Origin: Elysia chlorotica
Taxonomy: Eukaryota > Mollusca > Gastropoda > Plakobranchidae
DNA: 64,000 nucleotides
NCBI GenBank assembly: GCA_003991915.1
Contig: RQTK01000295.1
Location: 332,195 to 396,194, forward strand
Reading direction: 5' to 3'
Part shown: positions 1 to 56,958 of the stretch, piece by piece
Position numbering within the stretch: position 1 is the stretch's first letter
How the letters are laid out: the number at the start of each line of letters is the position of its first letter
Position numbers and translations under genes: made by a program
The notes under the pieces: model-generated
Databases searched by the model: none
Seen by the model: the letters and a program-made list of their open reading frames with translations, nothing else
Told to the model about the DNA's origin: nothing

Positions 1-1039
1 TCCTACACTTTTCCTCCTTTGCAATACATCTACTCCAGAATTTCTCAAGCGCGAACCTTTTGGGGTCTTATCTTTTTCTAACTTCAAGGGCGCTCGTTTC
101 CTGACAGAATTGTTTATGTTTGGGGAAAAAAATACGGGGGAGGGAGAGTGTGTCAATCCAACAGAACGATAAGCCTTGGGCTTTTCAGATCGTGTCATAT
201 GCCTGCAAATGGAGATAAAGTATAAATCAGGATTCAGCATCGACAAGAGCCTTATTTTTTTGTATTAACTTCAAGTGCTTTTTTAAAGGCATCTTTCGAT
301 TTCCATGAAGCGGCACGATTTATGTGGCCATACAAGGGTATAGAAATTAAAGAAAATGAGTACATACATCAAACAAAGCAATTAAAAAGTATAATTTAAA
401 ACACCAAAGCTATGTGAATAGACTTACATCATTAAAAAAAAAAAGAAATTATGAATGTATGTTCACGTGAGTAGATTTAGCGACTAGTTATTCCTTTATT
501 CCTTAAAACTGTCGTAAAAATGTGTGTAATTTTATTTACTACTCTCACTTTATTTCCTCAATATTTTTATATTAAGCTTATTAATTTTCTTGCGCTTTTT
601 GAGCTTGCTTAATCATCTGTCTTTGAATTTTCGAAAGTAAACAGCAGTGAGAATATGCTTTTGCCGAGGATACTTTTTCATCCACGTCCCAAAAGTGAAA
701 TAATAATAATATCTGGTTTAGAATATATTATGGTATTAACTTAATTTAACCAAAATGAACTTTACAAAGCTGAACAAAGTTTGAAATCTGAAGCCTATAA
801 ATAGATCTATATTCAGAATCAAATTCAGTCTGTAATTAATCCTTCAGCTTTGCCCATCTCACATGCCGCGCCCACGAATTCCGTGAGTTCTCAACAAGTA
901 ATGATAACAAAAAAAAACACACTACTACAATTTATTCAGATTGCCTTTATATGAATTTACCAATTCCTAGAAATAATTATTGTTTTTTTACACCGCTTAT
1001 TTTGTATAAGGAGAATATATGAATCAGGAACTCCAAGCC
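1..1039. other. AT-rich upstream DNA, nothing recognised
   Basis: No exon with hydrophobic membrane segment or conserved domain was found on either strand. Several A/T homopolymer runs. It could be a teneurin intron or upstream flank. Confidence 0.5.
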
Positions 1040-1510
1040 ACTTTTTCCAAAGTATTGCAACGTTCAAAAAGGTCTTTGCCACAGCCGGTATTGAAGAGAC
1101 GCTGCGGTAGCAGCTAGATAGGCGCACATTCCGTTTAGACCTCATGAGCGCCGTAAATCTCCACTAGATAGTGGAAAAGGCTCATCCTCGGGCGTTTGGA
1201 GGCGGCCGTTAAACACAAAAGTAACCCATGTGGCTCCGGCTTGAAGAGAGACAGGCCGTAACGACCAGGCAGATGTCCAGTTGTGAGTGCTAAATCTCCG
1301 GACCCTGGTGGCTCTGGCCGTCTGACTTGCCTCACGGCAATAAAACGGTTATCAAGCGGCTGGGGATGGTAGCCCTAGAGACAACTTCCCCGGGTGTGTC
1401 TGCTGGAAGGTTTTAAAAAGTTGGCCATACGGCACTGAACCATGTTCAATCCTTTTAATAGCGTTCTGCAGCCAGCGATTTAGTGGCAGACCCGGGGGGT
1501 CATGTTTAGA
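1040..1510. other. Unassigned GC-richer block
   Basis: This stretch has a markedly higher G+C content than its AT-rich flanks and several CpG dinucleotides. Short open frames on the minus strand show no recognised motif and no paired splice sites. It may be a decayed repeat or a regulatory block; no function is assigned. Confidence 0.3.
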
Positions 1511-1707
1511 CTGGGCGTTGGTACTGGGCAGTTAACGTTTGGAGTAAAGTTTAATCATCGTGCACAGTGTAACATCGTAAAAAGTCACCAGTCTATGGTC
1601 CGTTTTTTTTTCCCTATTTTGTTCTTTCTTTCGTGTCTGTTCTTAAAACATTTACTTTTGTCATACTGTATTAAGTGTTGTTCTTGTCATATCGTCATGG
1701 TTATGGT

Positions 1708-1731
1708 CATCATCATCATCATCATCATCNN

Positions 1732-1793
<62 letters not shown>
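1708..1793. repeat. (CAT)n microsatellite broken by two N
   Basis: Perfect CAT/ATC repeat in two arms either side of N at 1730-1731, which marks an unresolved array length in the assembly. Confidence 0.97.
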
Positions 1794-1794
<1 letters not shown>

Positions 1795-1799
1795 CCACC

Positions 1800-4447
1800 A
1801 TGACAGCAAACACCACCACTACAACCATCGTGATGTGTATTTTGTAATGATTTTTTCTCTCCTTGTCTTAATGTGTTGTATAACTATACCAAAATATATG
1901 TGATCAAGGCTTCTTGACTTCGCATGCCTACTCTTAGCGTTATGGTGTATACCGATGCCAATTAATACCAACATACCGCCTCTTAAGCATTGTGTTATAT
2001 ACTCGTACCTTGGTGTCAACCAAGTTCCAATAACAAACGCTAGCAACAGAGCAATATTTGCGTTTCTCGTGATTTCTACAAGAACAATAAACATAAAAAT
2101 AAAGTAAAAAGGGTTTAGTGGAGGCGGGTGCGTGGTTTGTTTTCCAAGTCTATCCTACTCGCTGGAATGTGGTGATTGAAGTGCTTAAAGATTTCAGGCA
2201 AGTGGGGGTCTGACCTTTCGGTAGCGATCTTTCGCCAATTACTATGCCGACTGGATATATTTTCTTCTATCTAAAGCGCGAGTTTCTAAGCAAATCTCAT
2301 TTTTTAAAATCATCTTGAAAGCAAAACTTATCACGTCCAAATGCGAATTGGGGTACATTCATTTTTTATTCTTGGTTTTGGGTGAGAGAATGTGTGAACG
2401 ACTCGAGTAGTCCTTATAATGATTTCTAAATCATTTATTGAAGTCATAATAAATGCAACCTCCTTTGTACACTACACGTACAACCTTTACCACAGAACCT
2501 GACACTTTTTTACGTTTCCTGAAGTATTACTTACGCAATGACATTTTTTTGTAATTGTTTTAAAACGCCAAAGAATGTAAGTGCATCTTGAATGACGCAC
2601 AAATAAGTTAGTTTCGCCCTTTGGTTTCTTGGAAATCATCTACGGCGACGGGGTCACCAGCTAAGATGGGGCGGCGAAACTCATCTTATCTTTCCAGAAT
2701 AGTAAATGATTAATGTCAATGCTCTTAGAGGTGTGTTTTTTGGTTAATGAAAACTATTACACTCACGGCTTTTTTACGGAAAGGTAATTTGCTATAATGT
2801 TAGCACACTACTCTAGCACGGAAATGCCCATAACCAGGTAGAGCTACGGAAGAACATGTATATTTATAAGATATGTGCGTGGTACTGCTAAAGATCTATG
2901 TATTTTTATATATAACCCGATAACTCTAGGCTCTGGGTTTTCTTACTCCGTTAATTATGTACATCTATTTTCATTGTTTTGCCATTTCCACCTCTCCAAC
3001 GCTTCATTAAGAGTAATTTGCTGTGTGGAGTGGACGTCAATCTTCCCCCAGACTGCGCAGATTTGCTCATTACCTGATAGTGGCGGTATCGATGCGCCAG
3101 TGTTGACCGCGGCGGTTCACTGGAGTTTCCCAGTGCGTTAACAGTCCACCTGCCCCCAAGCGAAGACAGGCCCGACTTAACTGTTTATTTGTCATCGTGC
3201 CTAATTGGTCTCCGTGGCCGGCGCTGCCGGTGCAGACAGACCTGCAGGTACCCGCGCTAACCGCTGTATTAAGTCAACTGGCGCTTATGTAGCTCCTTGT
3301 GTGGTCAAGGTTTGAGAAAATGCGGGTTATGTGAGTCTATTAGGGCGTTTTAATTTAGTTTTATACGTTAATGTGTTTCGGAAGCCATCAGGAATCATCG
3401 AATGGTTGATATAGTTGTACATGTAATACAATTATTGAAAGGAAAAACTACAAGCAGAAACTGGTTAACTAGATAAGACCACCTTCTCTCATAATAATCT
3501 TTGAACTGAAAAAAAAATTGCTAACCTTTTTTTATAGTTAATATCGGAAACTCTATTACCCACTTTGAAATCAAAACGATACTATTTTAAAACTTTCTTT
3601 TTTTCTGTCTACCTATTTTCTTGTGGATAAAATAACCAAATTTGAAAAGTCCAATTGTTGATAAATTCTACGTTGGTTGCTGGATCATATTAATTTGACT
3701 TTAATCATGTTTATATCAGTGCACCTGACGAATCATATTTTGTAGCATGCCTTTATCGAAGACTGATCTGCATCAGCATTCTATGCCTATGCAGGGTGTG
3801 AGAAAGAATAAATGGGTAAAAGCAGGTCGTGTCTTCCGTGGCCAATAAAATCATCCAGGTTGGGTTTGTAACCCGTAGCATGCACTCTTAAACTGAAACA
3901 GCTGCTGTCCACATTTCGCCTTAGTTTTTTTTTCCTCTTGCGCCAATTTACGATGTTGCACTCTTGATTTGAACCGTTTGTCGATAACTTTTATTCATCC
4001 TGGTTTTCATAACTTTTCTCAATATGTTTATTGTCTTTAGAAATACGTCATACGTCATTTTGATATTCATTGTTTGCCTTCTGCCAAGTGGATCACACAT
4101 ACAGCACGCAGTTATGGTTATTTTTTTTTCTACTTAATATTCTTCCAGGACTTTTCACTGATATAAAAATATATAAATAGATGATCTCTAAATTAGCTCA
4201 CCAACGTGCACTCTGAAATAATTGCCCTATGATGAAACTTCACATTGTTTTTTTTTTTTTGTTGTAATATCTGTATCGTTTTTAGTTTAAATATGACTTT
4301 TCCCATTCAAACTATGTGATCACCATTTGTCTTTGTTTTGATTTGTTGTTATTGTTTAATTTCCATAAATCTTACTCGCATTGTACTACTTCAACACTCC
4401 CAGACTATTTTAACGAACTATATTAATTTGCCTCCCCAATTTCGCAG
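1800..4447. other. Upstream or intronic DNA without recognised gene
   Basis: AT-rich, with a GC-richer patch at about 2990-3300 that has CpG-rich words but no long open frame. The acceptor of the first visible teneurin exon ends it. No transmembrane exon found. Confidence 0.45.
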
Positions 4448-49335
<44,888 letters not shown>

Positions 49336-52300
49336 CATTTTACCTCGACCATTTTTACATTCAGAGTATGCAAATGATTCAATGTTAAGTAGGGAGTTAT
49401 TGAGAATGTAAGATGTATATATACTAAATGACTCTATGATAAAGAATTTCTAAGAAATTTGAACACAGAGTGCAGAGATTATGATGAAGGTTCTGCTTGC
49501 TGCCATCACTTAGTTGGACATAGCTCCACACATTCACAAGGACTAAGCAAGAGGCTTTTCTAAATTACTTTCTGACACTCAAGTTGGAGGTGAGGACATG
49601 ACAAACTGCAGTATGGATTATATGAAATGTGATAAAGTGTAAGGTGCTGGTGGTGCAATTTCTTTATGTGGATCAATCTATGACTTTGCAACATAAGGAA
49701 ACACGACTTTTAATTTAAACCAATTTTTGATCAGTAAAGTTGGCCCCTAACTTGGCGTGGGGCCTATGACACATAATAACTGTTCAGTGTGATATCAAGA
49801 TTACTTTTAACTCTTGTGTTTTGTTAACTTTGTGTTTGTGCCAAAACAATCTGCACATAAGGATGTAATCATGCTTATCTAAGGTTTAGAAAACATACCT
49901 GGTTTGATTGGGATTTTTGATGTACAACTTTGCTCTGAAAATTCTTTTTGTGCAAATAATGTTATGCTTGATTATTTGTAAAACATTTGTAAACATTTCT
50001 GTATTGAAAAATGAAACCGTTTTGGAATTGACAAATTACTAGAGCAGGGAAATGAAAAAAACAGCACATCATGAGACACAAATACTATTATTTTACACAG
50101 CTAATAGACATAGGCTAATTAGTGTACGTTTACGTTGTTACATTTTTGCTAAGAAATGTTGAGTTATTTCTGTATTGAACTATCCAGTATAACTTATGTT
50201 TAATTGTGCATATTATATCTACAGAAGGATAGGAAAAAACACAACTAACAAGAAACTCTCCACTATGTGATATTAAACTTATGCTCCTTATAATATGAAT
50301 ACGGTACCTAAAGAGTTTACATATCTTTTTTTTGTTCCTGTATGTTAAGATAGACAATATGGAGAAAACGTTATAGAACAGAGAAAAACATCATTCACTT
50401 TAGAAAATTTCTATTTTTTTCCAAATTGTTGTGGCTCTATTTAGAAATTACAAAAAGATGTACATGGTGTGCTGCTTCCAAATTGTGTTCACCTTGTTTG
50501 TTGACTCTGTTTTGTTTCTGCAAATCACAGCTACCCCAACCTTTAGCCTGCTTTGCAGTTTTTATTGCCATTGTATATATGAAATGTTTTGTAGCTATCC
50601 AATTTTTTTGCTTTCTTTTATTTTAATGGATTGTTGTGTCAAAAATACATTTGTTTCAAATGATTGCAATTTGATTTGTGCAATATAGCAGTTTGCTCTC
50701 AAAATCCCTATGCATGTTATGTCTCAAAGAATTTAGTGCATCTTAATTGGCATTAACAGCGTGTGCAAAAGTTGGTGCTAGAGATGTTTTGCAAATTATC
50801 TCTTGAATGAGGTTATGAATGTATAAATTCACCATACGATAATAATTATTATGTTTTGTGAAAGTAAAAGATCTTTCACTCCAAGTCATACCTACCATTG
50901 GGCTCAAAGCACAACATCAAAAGTAATAATGATCATAATGAGGATGCAGTTACATATCACAACATTGCTTTACAGATCATAATCAGAATATTTTTTTAAA
51001 CCTTTTTTTAGGCTGAGCTGAAAGGACAAAGGTAAAAACAGGCGAGCCATTTGGGAAATTAAAGGGAAGAAATATACAGCAAGTTCTTGCTCAATCATCA
51101 ATGCTATACAGCAGGAAATGAGGAGAATTAATAATACATTTTCATAGTTGCTGTTAAAAGCAATTTGGTGCTATGAAAATATCATTACAGAAATGGTTTA
51201 TGGGTTAGATTTTAATTGGCAAAGCTAGTCAGGTGACCCAATTATAAACTTGCATTTTAGTAAGTGAGAGTGCATTTTTTTTTAGCAAAACAATGAAAGT
51301 GTTGCCTTTGATCCTTTTTTTTCCCAAAATGTTTAAAGACATGTGCTAACTTGTTTTAATTATTATTGTATTACATTATTTGATTTTTTTAAATTTGTAA
51401 ATATCATTAGATTTTTCCTTTTTTTACAGTGTTACATAAAGACTCAAATTAAATTTAAAATATTTTAGCTTAAATGAGGATCTTTACAAAGATTTTCTCA
51501 TCCAGGAAAGAGACTTTGGTTGGTTTTGAAGTTGTCCTAATTTTACTTTTATTTTTTTTGAAAAATTTCTGTTGAATCAAAAAAAGTTTGAGTTAAGAAA
51601 GTCTTATCACTTGAAGAGACAAATCTTCGTAAAAAGTAAAATTGATCAAATGTGCTTCCCTTTGAAGTGAGAATTTATTGGAAACGAATATTTATAATCT
51701 TGAATTGATATTAAAGTCTATGATATTACAAAATCAATGTGACATGAGTTTAATTATACCTTTCTTTCAGAATGTCTCAATGTGTATTTCGATGATATTA
51801 GTAAATCCATGGATTTATGTACCAAAAAGGAACATGGTGACAGTCTTCATTTCAGGCTGAAAAAAATCTTTATTTTTTTTTTTATCTTTTCTCATTTGTT
51901 ATTTATTTTTTTCTTTGTGGGCAGTAAGGACTTGAATTAAAACCTAAGTGTCCTCACATCCTCTCTGTTCTAACTTAAGTTCATAAATGTTCTGCTGCTG
52001 TCAAACAACAGTGAAGTTTGAATAATTTATCATATTACATCTATAACAATTTTTTTTCCAAAAAATTTAAATTATCTTTCCAAATGCTGAAGTAATCATA
52101 AGAGAGCATTTATAATTATATCATTTTGATGCTTAAGTAAGTGGCAATAGTTTATAAAGCCTCTGTTCATTAGAAATATTTTTTCTCTAAATTGTATATA
52201 AGAAACTTTTTAGAATGTCAACTTCATATTGCATCTAATGATCCATTACGTAAAAGGGACACTTTGTAGATTCTCATAGAAATAAGTGTGGTATGCACTT

Positions 52301-54005
52301 TATTTTGATTCTTTTTTCCAGCATTCCAAATATTACTCTCTGAGTCTTTTATTAGTCATTTGTTTTAAAATAGTCAATCTTTTCCCCTTTACAAAGTTGT
52401 ATCACATCATGCACAGACTATTTCTGCTAACTTGTGGTTAAAGTATGAGATCAAATGTTGGTAAAGTTCTCTGAATTTGCATATATGTATTTTTATTCAA
52501 GTAACTTCTCTCTGCAAATTGTGTGTTGAATTTCTCCTTTGACACTTCATGTTTCGTGGCTGTTAGATAGACATAATCAAATTAAAAGTATTATTTCAGC
52601 TTTTATAATCTTGTAAGTACGAAAATATGCGGTTCAGTTTATTGAAATGGATCATACGGTATGAGTATGAAACTTTAAAAGATGGATACACGTTTTTTTC
52701 CCTTTGTTATTCTGTGCTTGAGTGAGGAGTTTTCAGATACATATTTTTTAACCGTTTTAATGATGTATATTACATCTATATTCCATTTTATTTACAGCCA
52801 TAGTTTTAATGTGGTGAGAATAGAGTTTAGCTTTATGGTCTGTTAACCATTATCTAAATAATGGTCAACTAAGCAATGTTTATATATTTGGATGTCTAAG
52901 AGCATCATGTTCATTCTACTTTATCCTCAGTTAAAGTTTTGTCATGTAAAAAATGACTTTCATCGTTTTGAAAACTTTTCCTAAAGATGATTCAGGAAAT
53001 TTATAAGAATCCAAATTATTTGATTAATAGGACAAAATTTATTTTATAAAACGTGGAGATAATTGATCTCTCTGTTTTGTAGGACCTAATTTATTACTGT
53101 CAATATTTTCACGAGATATTACTGTTTATATTTAAATGTTCAAGTTTTCAATCTGAGTACTTCTATTAGTCATATTTCTTTTTCTCTTCCATTGAAAATA
53201 ATGAGTGTGCACACTTTAATTTGTTACACTTGTACAGGTGAATGAGCTACACATGCAATACAAAGGTCAAGATGCAAGTTTATTAATATGTTATTATCAT
53301 AAACATCAACGTCAAAATCTTCAACTTCATTGCTCTTTATTTGTCATTGACTTTTCATTTGATGATAATTTTACACAAGAGATAAGATTGTTATCATGCC
53401 ATTTCCTGGTTCATATCAATCATCATTTTTCACTCACAAACCATTTTCTCAGCCAGCTTGTAAGACTATGACAAATTAATAGTCCATCATCATCGACATC
53501 ATTTTGTCATTGCCTTCTCGATTATTATCATCGCAAATTTGTTTGTTTACTTCAATTGACTCATCCTGTCATTATTATGATTAAATATTACACGAAAATG
53601 CACTTAGTGAGTAGTAGTTTACTTCAAGTGTTTGTTTTGTCTTTACTTAGTTCCAACATGGGCAGAAAAAAACTTTGCCTTTATCCTACCACAGCTCTGT
53701 AATGGAGAGATGTGCCTCACACAGGTTGGGAGCGTCTGTAGCTCAATCTGTTAGTGCTCTTAACTGAGTGTGGGCGTATGTTGGTCAGATCGCAGCTGAT
53801 GCCTCCGTCTATGTAAAGGATCCCTCTAGAAGTATAGGCAACTGGAAACTAAAAGATGACTTATTCAGCTCAGTTGGTAGAGAAGCGAAATGAGAGTCAA
53901 AAGGGTCACATTGTCAAACTTTGGTTCTGAGCTTTTTATCCATAGTGTCCTGGCCTTATCTTGAAAGGAACCTCCTTTTCCTTGCAACAACTTTCAAGTA
54001 ATAAA
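49336..54005 (+). other. TENM: Probable teneurin 3' UTR and flank
   Basis: AT-rich sequence after the stop without recognised gene. By eye, the first AATAAA on this strand is at 54000-54005; the variant ATTAAA occurs earlier, for example at 50272-50277. The true polyadenylation site cannot be set from sequence alone. Confidence 0.4.
53728..53925 (+). mobile_element. tRNA-like SINE head(s), two in tandem
   Basis: TAGCTCAATCTGTTAGTGC (53739-53757) resembles a tRNA A box and GGTCAGATCGC (53783-53793) a poor B box. A second A-box-like CAGCTCAGTTGGTAGAG occurs at 53866-53882 with GGTCACATTGTC about 37 nt on. No clean cloverleaf is seen, so tRNA-derived SINE rather than functional tRNA genes. Confidence 0.6.
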
Positions 54006-54029
54006 GAAACCACAGTTCCTAGAGCTAGA

Positions 54030-55684
54030 ATGCGCCGATTGAGGATGCTGACGAGTGCAATCTGCTCAAGACAACAGAGAAAAATACATAGCATATGGCT
54101 CTCCTAATTCTTTTAAAGAACATGTGTTGACACATCAAGTTTTTTCTTCTGATTATAACTCGGAGAAACTTTGCAAATTAAAAAAAAAAAATTGATGTGA
54201 AACACATTCTAGTCCTGAACCAACAAAAAAGTCTTCTGTGCTACACGATTATTTCGAAATATGTTTATTGCATAACTGTTAATCTGAAAACCATGCTAGC
54301 CTCTTTAAAAGTGCAGGATACTGACCCTAAATGATGACATTGATTTTCCTTTGTTTAAACATACTTAAGTAGTACCAAAGCTCCTTCTGTTAACATTAGT
54401 ATCAGGGATCCAAAAGATACCTCCAAGAGCCTGATAGTTAGAATCATTAGTTTAATTGATTGAAATATGACTTGAAATAAAATGTATGCTCATTCTTAAT
54501 ACATCATATTAAATACTTTTTCCGTTATAGGCCTAATAAAAAAGAAGAAAATAAAATGAGTAATTGTTGTGTACTTGACATTACATAATGACATCGCTGT
54601 GAAAACGCGCGAGCTAAAAAAACAAACAAACATTTGAGTCTATTTAAAAAAAAAAACTAATGTGTACTTAGATTGTTAAAAAAAAAACCCACAGAAAACA
54701 AATTTTGTGTATGAAAAGATATCAACCAGAACAGTCGTACCGTGCGGATATACGTTTTAATTGCTACTTTGTAATTCTTAATAATTAGTGAAAATTACCC
54801 GTTTTTTTCTCATTGTTAATTGAAACCTTATATTACGGAATCAAATGCAATATTTTCTGCACAATCTAAAATAAATAAACAGACATAAGTATATATGGCA
54901 TTTAGATGTCATTGTAATACACTTACAAGCAACTTATGATAAAGAGCAATAAAATAAAAAGGCAACTCGATGAAAGATTCTCTTCAATCTCACTTCTAAT
55001 TTTGATATCTCAATCATTGAGGTCTGAAATAATTATACGTTTACATAAGATTAATGAAAACAAATATATCGATAAGGAAGACAAGTTATAATAATGATTT
55101 GGAATGAAAAGTAGGTTTAACAAAACAACAAAATCAACCCACAATAGCTGTTAACGCAAAGAAATAGTTATTTCTGATCATTTAAGAATAAAGAATGTTA
55201 TGCTTTCGAGTACTATTTTTTTATAAAGAAAAAGATAAAAAAACATTAATTGCAATAGGGAGACTTTTCCCTTCCTTTCACCGTGAGTAGCTGACAGAGT
55301 CAATCATTTTTTGGCCTATAATGCGTACCGCCATGGTGTTCATTAGCATCACTCTTTTAGGTTGGTGCGTCGCTATAATGCAGAATATAGCCTACTTGGT
55401 TGGGTTGTGAAAACCTAATTCAATTCGCCATTCATGTTAGTTTGGCGAATGTTTTATTTAAGATAACTATTCTCAGCTTTATTTTAATTTTTGTCTAATT
55501 AGAATTTTTTGTCTAGAAGCAAAAAAAACCCAAACACTTTTAAGTTCAGGTGTTTGAGGGTTTTTTTTATATTTTTACTCAAAACTAAAAACTAAAACAA
55601 AAAAGTATACATGTATTATTTTAGAAGAATCAACGTGTTTCTTAAAATGTTATGGATGTTTTGACAATAGTTTTATTATTGTTT

Positions 55685-55731
<47 letters not shown>

Positions 55732-56729
55732 CTTGTTCTTGTTCTTGTTGTTTTTCATTACAACTACCAACTATGCGTTGCATTACTATTCTTTTATGAA
55801 AGAGGTTTTAGAATAATTACTAAACAAATATTGTTTTGGGTAAATTAAATCTTTTAAACGACTAGTAGTTTACCAACCCATTTTCATGAAATTAGTATCG
55901 CTTCAATAGTGCGATTCAATGACATCATTTTTACTAAAAGTGGTGTCAATGAATATGTCTGTTTAGAGGGATGCCCGTTTAAAGCTCAGATTGCAAATTC
56001 CATGTGCATGCGTAAAATAATTATTGGTTACGAGAAAGATATCTAGCGTAAGAAGTCGACACGTCGCTTTTCTTTGAAAGCACTGAAACAAACTTATTTT
56101 GTCTACAAAGCTATGTGCGTGACAATTATTGTTTTTGAAGAGAATTACTGTTGAAGCGCTATTATTTGATAAATATGTTCCGTTTGAGAATCATGTTTAA
56201 AATCTTAAAATACACCAAAAGCCAGTAAGGATTGAGGACAAAGCTTAGACCTAATATTCTTTCAATGATTGATTTATATAGCCTACTCAAACGTTATAGA
56301 ATAAACGAAAAGGATCATATGGGCTCTACAACATAATTTGAAAAAATGTAGACCCTAAACGTCAACAGTGTGCGCGGTTTTTATACATTTCATTTCTTTC
56401 TATTTTTTGTTCTAGAAAACGATAAATAAAAGTAAAAGTTATAGAACAAATAGAGATTTGTAAATGGTGTTCAGCATTGTTTAGATAAAAGTCATAGTTG
56501 TTTTGTCATTTCGACTTAGACCCTACTCATACCCACTGATTAGCATTTCTTAACCCGAATTGTACAGGTAATTATTGTCGCCTATACTTATTTCATTCGT
56601 CTTTTTCCTCAAAACAAAATCTATTTTGTTAATCATATGAAAAATAATTATGTGATTGACTTAAATTTGTTTTGTATCGCTGAAGTAAAAAGTTTTAAAT
56701 TAAGGGCGTATTATATTGGCATTAGTTTG
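54030..56729. other. Intergenic DNA between convergent genes
   Basis: AT-rich, with a GTT array at 55686-55750. No gene or element recognised. Confidence 0.6.
55686..55750. repeat. (GTT)n microsatellite
   Basis: GTT array passing into CTTGTT units. Confidence 0.95.
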
Positions 56730-56958
56730 CTAAGAGAAGGACAGGGAAGCGAAAATAAAACAGCACAACAGAAGTACACCGCTGGCAGCTATCTGTGCGG
56801 ATCCACCAAATTTGGCCGTGTAGCGTGACGTCACCCCAGTTTCCCGCCGACAAGCGTCAGTGACGCCTGCGTAGAAAAAGTCGCGCATGATTCTGCCGGC
56901 CGCAGGATCACACTGGGCATAGACTGCTGTCTCACAGCGATACCTTCCAACAGAAACA
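56730..56958 (-). CDS. GPI-type gene exon 5: last Cys and GPI signal
   Basis: Acceptor GTCCGCAG, 229 nt, phase 2, stop TAG at 56732-56730. Encodes VSVGRYRCETAVYAQCDP, a further Cys (DACRR), then the small-residue cluster GGSA and a C-terminal hydrophobic tail, as expected for GPI attachment. Confidence 0.85.

Noticed and set aside
1502..1903. Open frame with a poly-His run
   Set aside because: Produced by the CAT microsatellite and crosses N bases.
1..4447. Search for the teneurin transmembrane exon
   Set aside because: No hydrophobic stretch of about 20 residues with flanking splice sites in the right phase was found, so it is taken to be outside the window.
53728..53925. Functional tRNA genes
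   Set aside because: Box matches are partial and no clean cloverleaf with paired acceptor stem could be drawn.
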